From assembly GCA_002348345.1 (NCBI GenBank), contig DEAY01000438.1, forward strand, positions 1 through 9,365: DNA of 9,365 bases. The letters are read 5' to 3'. The notes beneath the pieces are model-generated. The model was not told where the DNA came from. It did no database searches and saw only the letters and a program-made list of their open reading frames with translations. The position numbers and the translations under genes are program-made. Origin of the DNA: Verrucomicrobia bacterium UBA2970 (lineage in GTDB: Bacteria > Verrucomicrobiota > Verrucomicrobiia > Limisphaerales > AAA164-E04). Below are positions 1 to 5,209 of this stretch, in pieces (position 1 is the first letter of the stretch; every line of letters starts with the position of its first letter).

Positions 1-2353
1 GCTTGATATCCCAGCCGCTCTCGATGAACTCGACCGCCAGCCAGTCGAGCAGCTCCGGGTGCGTCGGCCATTCGCCCTGCGAACCGGTATCGTCGAGCGT
101 GCGCGACAGGCCATCGCCGAAAAACAGATACCAGAGCCGGTTCACGAACACGCGTGCAGTCAGCGGATTCTCCGGCTGCATCAGCCAGTTCGCCAGATCC
201 AGCCGGTTGGCGCGTTGCTCCGTGACGAGCGTTGGCAGAAAATGAGGCGTGGCCGGCAGCACGACTTCGCCGGAGTCATCCATCCAATTGCCGCGGGCCA
301 GCACCCGCATCACCCGGGGCTCAACGCTTTGAGAAACCAACATCGTCGGGATTTCGTTCTTGAGACGATCACGGCTGGTTGTGGCCGTCGCGAGTAATTG
401 ACGGGTTTCATCGAGGAGCGGCGTGCGATCTCGATAATACTGGGTCAAGGCCGCCTGCTGAGTCTCATCCCGATCCCCGAAGGCCGTTTGAACCGTTCGA
501 TAGACCTCGCTCGGCACGCCAATCTCTTCGAGGCCGGGTTTCTCGATGGAGATCACCGAGAGCCGGAACCTTCCCATATTGTGCCGCTGCTTGGACGAGC
601 CATGGCTCAGGGTCACTCTCAGCCTATCGTCCTGGCCCAATCCGACCGCCGAGGAAAAGGTAAAGACCGCCCGGCGAGATTCCTTCCTGTTGGCTCCATC
701 CACCGCCCAGCCCGATTTCTCGTTGGCATCGATCGCGTTGCTAATGTCAAACCCTCCCTGGGAAAAGTCTGCCCGAGCCGAAGCAATCTTCACAACCTGG
801 CCGGCATCGTCTCCGGCAGCCACTCGCTCCACCTTGACATCGGTCAGAACAAAATTGCCGCCTCCCCTCGACAAACTTTCGCCATCGAGGGAGGGATGCG
901 TCAGTGCCTCCAAACGGATTCCCGTCACCCGATCTCGTCCTGGTGACAACGTCACCTGGTAGGTATCGTTTTCAGGATTCTCCCCCGTGACGAGGATCGA
1001 ATCGTCAGCCAGAAGACGCAGGGTCGCCCCTTGGGACGAGTCAGCCTCCGTCGGACGAACCGGCTCCCATAGGAGCCTCCCCGCCTCATCCTCCGACCTC
1101 AAGTGCGCCTCCCAGGCCAACTGCGCATTGACCAGGCTTTCCGTCGACGTGATCAGGGTCGATTCAAGCAGAGCGACCTCTGACTCCAGAGCCGTCAATT
1201 TGGCGGCTTGACCGACCGTTGGCAGCGGAAGTTGAGGCTCCCAGCGATTACCTCCATAAAATCCGCGCTCTTTTAAATCAGAAAAGAAGGCGGCAAACTG
1301 ATAAAAATCCTTCGTGGTGAACGGGTCAAACTTGTGGTCATGACACTCCGCACATCCCATTGTGGACCCCAACCAAACACTCGAGGTCGTGCGAACACGA
1401 TCCGCGGCATACTTCGCCAAGTATTCCTTGTCCTGAGCGCCACCTTCGGCAGTGATCATGTGAAGACGGTTGTAGCCCGAGGCCACCTTCTGGTCTCGAG
1501 TGGCACCAGGAATCATATCTCCTGCGAGTTGCTCCCGCGTGAATTGGTCGAAAGGCATGTTCCGGTTGAACGCCTCAATCACATAGTCCCGGTAGGGCCA
1601 CACGGAATACGGCTGATCTCCATGGTAGCCAACCGTATCGGCATAGCGCACCAGGTCGAGCCAATGGACCGCCATCCGTTCCCCAAAGTGAGGTGAGGCC
1701 AACAGTTGGTCCACCACATGATCGAAGGCAAATCGATCGCGATCCTTCAAGAAACGATCCACCTCGTCCACGCTCGGCGGCAACCCTGTCAAATCCAAAT
1801 AGACGCGCCGAATCAAGGTTCGGCGATCCGCTCGTTTCGAAGGCTCCAACCGCTCCGCCTCCAACCGAGCCCCGATGAACCGGTCAATCGGGCTGCGCCG
1901 CCAGTCCAAGTTCCTCACCTCGGGTAGAGGCGCCTTGCGGGGAGGCAGATAGGCCCAATGCCCCTCCCACTCCGCGCCAGACTCAACCCATCTCTGGAGT
2001 CGTTCAACTTCTTCTTCCGTCAACGCCTTCCCCGAAGAGACGGGCGGCATCTTGTCGTCTTCGTCCGCAGTCAGAATCCGTACCAACAGTTCGCTCTTCG
2101 AGGGGTCATCGACATCGATGACCGAATAGCCATCTCGATCCGCCTTCGCTTCCGATTCGATATCTAAACGCAAATCCGCTTTCCGGGCGTTGCGGTCAGG
2201 ACCGTGACAAGCGTAACACTTATCGGAAAGAATCGATCGAATATCGCGATTGAATCGAACGTCTTGGTCCGATTCGGCGGACAGGGACCCGACGAGAAGG
2301 AAGGTAACGAACGGCAACCCGCTCCGAAGAAGAGATGATGAAGGAAAGCTCAT
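1..2353 (-). CDS. PSCyt1/DUF1549/DUF1553 secreted cytochrome-type protein (C-terminus cut off by window edge)
   Basis: The frame is open from ATG at 2353 to the left edge, giving 784 residues with no stop, so the C-terminus is missing. Residues 1-27 look like a signal peptide with a cleavage site near SLSA. A planctomycete cytochrome C domain (PSCyt1) follows, with heme motif CYACH at 46-50 and a candidate axial Met in KMPP (101-104). DUF1549 (PSCyt2) covers about 150-360 and has a second CxxCH, CAECH at 334-338. Residues 430-610 form a beta-rich insert resembling a carbohydrate-binding module. DUF1553 (PSD1) starts near 685; NPLTARVFVNRLW at 729-741 is typical. The family is abundant in Planctomycetes and Verrucomicrobia as exported multidomain proteins of poorly known function, thought to act in polysaccharide breakdown or redox chemistry. 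No clear Shine-Dalgarno precedes the start; the signal peptide supports it. Leucine codon use changes sharply beyond residue 684. Confidence 0.93.
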   Translation of the reverse strand, partial: MSFPSSSLLRSGLPFVTFLLVGSLSAESDQDVRFNRDIRSILSDKCYACHGPDRNARKADLRLDIESEAKADRDGYSVIDVDDPSKSELLVRILTADEDDKMPPVSSGKALTEEEVERLQRWVESGAEWEGHWAYLPPRKAPLPEVRNLDWRRSPIDRFIGARLEAERLEPSKRADRRTLIRRVYLDLTGLPPSVDEVDRFLKDRDRFAFDHVVDQLLASPHFGERMAVHWLDLVRYADTVGYHGDQPYSVWPYRDYVIEAFNRNMPFDQFTREQLAGDMIPGATRDQKVASGYNRLHMITAEGGAQDKEYLAKYAADRVRTTSSVWLGSTMGCAECHDHKFDPFTTKDFYQFAAFFSDLKERGFYGGNRWEPQLPLPTVGQAAKLTALESEVALLESTLITSTESLVNAQLAWEAHLRSEDEAGRLLWEPVRPTEADSSQGATLRLLADDSILVTGENPENDTYQVTLSPGRDRVTGIRLEALTHPSLDGESLSRGGGNFVLTDVKVERVAAGDDAGQVVKIASARADFSQGGFDISNAIDANEKSGWAVDGANRKESRRAVFTFSSAVGLGQDDRLRVTLSHGSSKQRHNMGRFRLSVISIEKPGLEEIGVPSEVYRTVQTAFGDRDETQQAALTQYYRDRTPLLDETRQLLATATTSRDRLKNEIPTMLVSQSVEPRVMRVLARGNWMDDSGEVVLPATPHFLPTLVTEQRANRLDLANWLMQPENPLTARVFVNRLWYLFFGDGLSRTLDDTGSQGEWPTHPELLDWLAVEFIESGWDIK

Positions 2354-2371
2354 GACAACAACAACGTGATG

Positions 2372-2397
2372 CCCCGAGAGTGCCCCCAAAAGCCCCC
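2372..2397 (-). promoter_or_regulatory. G-tract cluster in leader of the DUF1553 gene
   Basis: Read on the minus strand, two runs of five G and one run of four G lie 19-44 nt upstream of the ATG at 2353, separated by short loops (CTTTT-type and CACTCTC-type). Three tracts are one short of a canonical intramolecular quadruplex, so a three-tetrad structure would need a fourth strand. The tracts could still hinder ribosome loading, since no Shine-Dalgarno is visible here. The role is inferred only. Confidence 0.25.
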
Positions 2398-2440
2398 TTC
2401 AATCAAGCTGGAATGCCAAAGACTTAGCCCAACTCTCTCT

Positions 2441-2464
2441 CCCTGGGGACAACTAACCCAAGGG
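2441..2464 (-). other. Intergenic hairpin between binding-protein and DUF1553 genes
   Basis: On the minus strand CCCTTGGG and CCCCAGGG can pair as an 8-bp stem with one internal mismatch around an 8-nt loop. It lies about 110-130 nt past the stop of the substrate-binding protein gene and roughly 90 nt before the DUF1553 start. No T-run follows, so it is not a standard intrinsic terminator; it could be a factor-dependent stop, a leader structure, or chance. Confidence 0.25.
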
Positions 2465-2548
2465 ATGTGGAAGACTCAGTCACCCCCTTTCTTTTCGCCT
2501 CCCAGTGAACCGTCCCGCGTCGGCCCCTCCTTGATGGCGTCGAAGGCT

Positions 2549-2565
2549 GGCCTGGGTCGCAGGCC
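2549..2565 (-). terminator. Weak terminator-like hairpin after the binding-protein gene
   Basis: GGCCTG and CAGGCC form a perfect 6-bp GC-rich stem around a 5-nt loop, starting 7 nt past the TAG stop of the substrate-binding protein gene in the direction of transcription. The expected T-tract is missing, so termination here is uncertain. Confidence 0.3.
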
Positions 2566-2572
2566 GCGCTCC

Positions 2573-3568
2573 CTAGTTGAGCTCCGGGTCGGCCATCCCG
2601 TCGCTCTGGCGATAGAGTTTCGTCGGAATCAAGACCTCCGGTTGAACCTCCTCGCCCCTCAGGTAGGCCATGATCGTCTGCATGGTCTTCCGTCCGATTT
2701 GATCGGGAAACTGGACTGGATCCGCATAAATCTTGCCTTCCTTAATCGCTTGCTTCCCTTCGGGTTGACCATCGAATCCAATGATTTTCACCTGATCAGC
2801 CTTCCCCGCTTTTTCCAGAGCCGCCCGGGCTCCCAGCGCGGAAGGGTCATTAATGGCGAAGATCCCCGCTAAGTCGGGATGGGCCTGAATCGCATCCTCC
2901 GCCGCCTTGTAACCGCGGTCCTTCTGCCCTTCACCAGGGAGCTCCATGACGACCTCGATCTTGGAATCGGGATTCGCCTGGTTGTGTCCGTCAATCACTT
3001 CCTTGAATCCCTGAACACGAAGCAGGCACGATTCCGCCGATTTGTAATCGAGAATCACGACCTTGCCACCGGACTCGCCCAGCGCTTCGATCATTCCCTT
3101 GCCGGCCTCACGACCCCCACCGAGATTATCCGTGGCCACATGGGCGACCACCTTGGCATCCGGAGCCAGACAGGCAATGTCCGCCGTAAAGACGGGAATT
3201 CCCGCCTCGTTGGCCTCTTTGATGGCCGGACCGATCGATTTCGATTCACAGGGACACAGCACAATCGCCGTCACCCCCTTGACGATAAAATCCTTCACCT
3301 GGTTCTGCTGTTTGGCGACATCAAATTCTCCGCTGGTGGCAAGGACGTCGTAACCATGCTTCTGGGCTTCATCCCTCAGGTGATCGGTAATCACATTGAA
3401 AAAGGGGTTCGAAGTCGTCAGGACGGAAATGGCAATGGTGCCCTTCGGATCGGACTTGCCCGACTCCGATCCGGAGTCCACCACCGATTCGCTTCCCCCC
3501 GAACAACCCGCCAGACCAACCGCAACCAGTAGGGATAACAGCGCCTTATCAATCGTCTTCATAAGCAT
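2573..3568 (-). CDS. Sugar-type ABC transporter substrate-binding lipoprotein (RbsB-like, Peripla_BP_4 fold)
   Basis: This 331-residue protein has a lipoprotein signal peptide with lipobox LAGC (Cys22), then a Ser/Gly/Asp-rich tether to about 42, then a two-lobed type 1 periplasmic binding domain. It probably captures a sugar or sugar-like ligand outside the inner membrane for an ABC importer. Hallmarks of the ribose-binding family are NPFF at 54-57, D130, R184, N240 in the INDPSALGA stretch, GFDG at 264-267 and Q286 before FPDQIG. By eye, two ribose-contact positions differ from E. coli RbsB: the Asn of the INP loop is Cys105, and the Arg after D130 is Ile131. Cys107, Cys133 and Cys181 are further unusual cysteines. 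The first ATG is favoured because AAGGG sits 6 nt upstream; the in-frame ATG two codons later is spaced worse. No permease or ATPase lies beside it. A promoter and palindromic operator lie just upstream. Confidence 0.93.
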   Translation of the reverse strand: MLMKTIDKALLSLLVAVGLAGCSGGSESVVDSGSESGKSDPKGTIAISVLTTSNPFFNVITDHLRDEAQKHGYDVLATSGEFDVAKQQNQVKDFIVKGVTAIVLCPCESKSIGPAIKEANEAGIPVFTADIACLAPDAKVVAHVATDNLGGGREAGKGMIEALGESGGKVVILDYKSAESCLLRVQGFKEVIDGHNQANPDSKIEVVMELPGEGQKDRGYKAAEDAIQAHPDLAGIFAINDPSALGARAALEKAGKADQVKIIGFDGQPEGKQAIKEGKIYADPVQFPDQIGRKTMQTIMAYLRGEEVQPEVLIPTKLYRQSDGMADPELN

Positions 3569-3622
3569 TGGGTTCCCTTCAGGTGGACCAACCCCTCCTG
3601 AATGGAAATCTAAGTTTCCTGA

Positions 3623-3651
3623 CTTAATCGCACGAACGCTGCGTTCGTCAA
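3623..3651 (-). promoter_or_regulatory. Candidate sigma70-type promoter for the substrate-binding protein gene
   Basis: On the minus strand a TTGACG -35 (five of six consensus bases, 3651-3646) is followed after 17 nt by ATTAAG, or after 16 nt by GATTAA, as a weak -10. Transcription would begin about 45-50 nt before the start codon at 3568. The -10 is poor, so support comes mainly from the -35 and the overlapping palindrome. Confidence 0.4.
3632..3648. promoter_or_regulatory. Perfect 17-bp palindrome, probable repressor operator
   Basis: ACGAACGC and GCGTTCGT are exact inverted repeats around one central T/A pair. The site overlaps the last three bases of the proposed -35 (TTGACG) and fills most of the spacer of the binding-protein promoter, where a bound repressor would block RNA polymerase. 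It also lies 84-100 bp upstream of the divergent Sel1-repeat gene. Size and symmetry suit a LacI- or GntR-family dimer, regulators often linked to sugar uptake genes. No regulator gene is in the window. Confidence 0.5.
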
Positions 3652-3731
3652 GCTATTCGCCGCCCGCTCCGAGTCAATGAGTCACCTATCAACATTGAAT
3701 TTTCGCGTCATGACCGGAATACTCGGGCGCA

Positions 3732-4202
3732 ATGGGTTGGATTCTTCGAATCATCGCCGCACTGGCTTCCTGGATGAAGATAAAGTCTTCGGTCCAACAG
3801 ACAACGGAAGGCGTCAAGCAGGCCTCGGCCATGGCCTCGGGACTCCAAGAAAAGCACACCCAGGAATCGCTCGCCAAAGCGATGGCGGGAGATCCGGCGG
3901 CGGGCTACGACCTCGGGGAGCGCTACTACGACGGACGGGGGGTGACCCGGGACTATCGCCAGGCCGCCCAATGGTTCGCCCAAGCGGCGGAACAGGGACA
4001 CGTCAAGGCCCAGACCAACCTCGGACTGATGTTTATCGTCGGACGAGGCGTCCCAAAGAACCTCAACCTTGCTCGGCAGTATCTCATGGCCGCAGCCCGG
4101 GCAGGCGACGAAACCGCCAAGGCCTCTCTTCGAAGGATTCAACGCCAAGCACCAGGTCGAGACCGACAATCCTCCCGCCCAGGATCCGGAACCCGAGGCT
4201 AG
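3732..4202 (+). CDS. Small Sel1-repeat protein
   Basis: This 156-residue protein is the only plus-strand gene. Residues 1-17 are hydrophobic and could be a short membrane anchor or uncleaved signal, followed by a polar helical stretch to about 50. Two Sel1-type (TPR-like) repeats follow at 56-91 and 92-127; each has an A-x-x-x-LG start, a GRGV turn and an A-x-x-W/Y-x-x-x-AA second helix. A third begins near 128 and decays into a basic, Ser/Gly-rich tail. Sel1 repeats mediate protein-protein contacts; the partner is unknown. No strong Shine-Dalgarno precedes the ATG. A TTGAAT(17)AATACT pair at 3695-3723 would give an almost leaderless message if used; ATG at 3774 is a weaker alternative start. 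The gene ends in a CTAG shared with the converging MoxR gene. An antisense frame here (3708-4169) lacks any recognisable domain. Confidence 0.85.
   Translation: MGWILRIIAALASWMKIKSSVQQTTEGVKQASAMASGLQEKHTQESLAKAMAGDPAAGYDLGERYYDGRGVTRDYRQAAQWFAQAAEQGHVKAQTNLGLMFIVGRGVPKNLNLARQYLMAAARAGDETAKASLRRIQRQAPGRDRQSSRPGSGTRG
4199..4202. other. Shared CTAG: overlapping stop codons of convergent genes
   Basis: The palindrome CTAG holds the TAG stop of the Sel1-repeat gene (plus, 4200-4202) and the TAG stop of the MoxR gene (minus, 4201-4199). The coding regions overlap by 4 bp, so no untranslated space exists for an ordinary terminator for either gene, and each transcript must run into the other's coding region. 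Confidence 0.9.
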
Positions 4203-5209
4203 CCGGACGATTGGCTCTGGGGAAGCCGTTCTCTGGAAACGGGCACCTCTTCCCTGATGGTTGCGAGAACGTGATCGGTGGTGATGGCCTCAGCTTGCGC
4301 TTCAAAATTGAGAATTAATCGGTGCCTCAATGCCGGGAGAAGAACGGATTGGATATCGTCCAAACCGACGTTGAAGCGACCCTCCGTGAGCGCCCGCACC
4401 TTAGCCGCCAGAATCATCGCCTGGGCGCCACGAGGACTGCTTCCAAACCGGAGATACTGGTTCGACACCGCCAAGGCGGTCTCGGTGCCGGGATGACTCG
4501 CCAGAACCAAGCGAACCGCGTAGTCCTTGACATGACTCGGCACCGGAACCTCTCGGACCAGCGCCTGCATCTCCAACAAGCTTTCCCGGTCCAAGACCTT
4601 TTCGACGGCTTCTGGATTCGCTTGGGTCGTCCGGTCGATCACCTTCAACAATTCCTCCGCACTGGGATAGCTCACCAGAAGCTTGAAGAAAAAACGATCC
4701 AGTTGGGCCTCCGGGAGGGGATAGGTGCCTTCTTGATCGATCGGATTCTGAGTCGCGAGCACGAAGAAGGGAGCTTCCAGTCGACGCACCTCCCCCCCGG
4801 CGGTCACACTTTTCTCCTGCATGGCCTCCAGCATGGCCGATTGGGTCTTCGGAGTCGCTCGGTTGATCTCATCCGCCAGCACCATCTGGGCAAAGATGGG
4901 GCCATGCTGAAATTGAAACTCCCGTCGACCGTCGGCGTTCTCCACCACCAGGTTGGTCCCGAGAATATCCGCCGGCATCAGATCGGGAGTGAACTGGACT
5001 CGATTGAAGGAGAGGTCAAGCACCCGACTCAACGTGCGGACCAGCAGCGTCTTCCCCAACCCCGGCACCCCTTCCAGCAGGACATGTCCTCCCGCGAAAA
5101 CCGCCCCTAGGGTTCCTTCCACGATCTCCGATTGACCGACAATCACCTTCCCGATTTCTTGTTTCAATCGGTCGTGGTGATGACGGAATAAGGTCACCTT
5201 TTCATCCAT
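4199..5209 (-). CDS. MoxR-family AAA+ ATPase
   Basis: This 336-residue protein matches the usual length of MoxR ATPases (AAA_3 plus lid domain). Numbered from the ATG at 5209, it has Walker A GVPGLGKT at 47-54, Walker B VLADEIN from 110, sensor 1 Asn155 in ATQNPIDQEGTYPLPEAQLD, and sensor 2 Arg260 in GSSPRGAQA. MoxR proteins are hexameric chaperone-like ATPases that help assemble or activate membrane-associated, often metal-dependent, complexes. The gene starts at the end of the upstream membrane protein gene in a TGATG overlap, which indicates translational coupling. A strong Shine-Dalgarno (AGGAGGAGGGG, 5225-5215) lies inside that gene; one AGGAGG register is 7 nt from this ATG. GTG at 5212 is an alternative start one codon longer. 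A DUF58 gene, which usually follows MoxR, is absent: the next gene converges from the other strand. Confidence 0.96.
   Translation of the reverse strand: MDEKVTLFRHHHDRLKQEIGKVIVGQSEIVEGTLGAVFAGGHVLLEGVPGLGKTLLVRTLSRVLDLSFNRVQFTPDLMPADILGTNLVVENADGRREFQFQHGPIFAQMVLADEINRATPKTQSAMLEAMQEKSVTAGGEVRRLEAPFFVLATQNPIDQEGTYPLPEAQLDRFFFKLLVSYPSAEELLKVIDRTTQANPEAVEKVLDRESLLEMQALVREVPVPSHVKDYAVRLVLASHPGTETALAVSNQYLRFGSSPRGAQAMILAAKVRALTEGRFNVGLDDIQSVLLPALRHRLILNFEAQAEAITTDHVLATIREEVPVSRERLPQSQSSG

Noticed and set aside
2366..2872. Plus-strand open frame of 168 codons
   Set aside because: It straddles the intergenic gap and the antisense of the substrate-binding protein gene, with no recognisable domain.
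2879..3532. Plus-strand open frame of 217 codons
   Set aside because: It is antisense to the well-supported substrate-binding protein and reads as low-information His/Arg-rich sequence.
3679..3714. Short repeats near the Sel1 start (GAGTCA twice at 3671-3684; GTCATGAC palindrome at 3707-3714)
   Set aside because: They are too short to separate from chance and have no clear relation to a promoter.
3708..4169. Minus-strand open frame of 153 codons opposite the Sel1 gene
   Set aside because: It has no recognisable domain, whereas the plus strand carries two well-formed Sel1 repeats.
3677..4318. Plus-strand open frame of 213 codons overlapping the Sel1 gene
   Set aside because: It is out of frame with clear Sel1 repeats and is dominated by Arg, Gly and Pro, as expected for a shadow of GC-rich coding DNA.
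4322..5110. Plus-strand open frame of 262 codons
   Set aside because: It is antisense to the MoxR ATPase, whose Walker and sensor motifs are intact.
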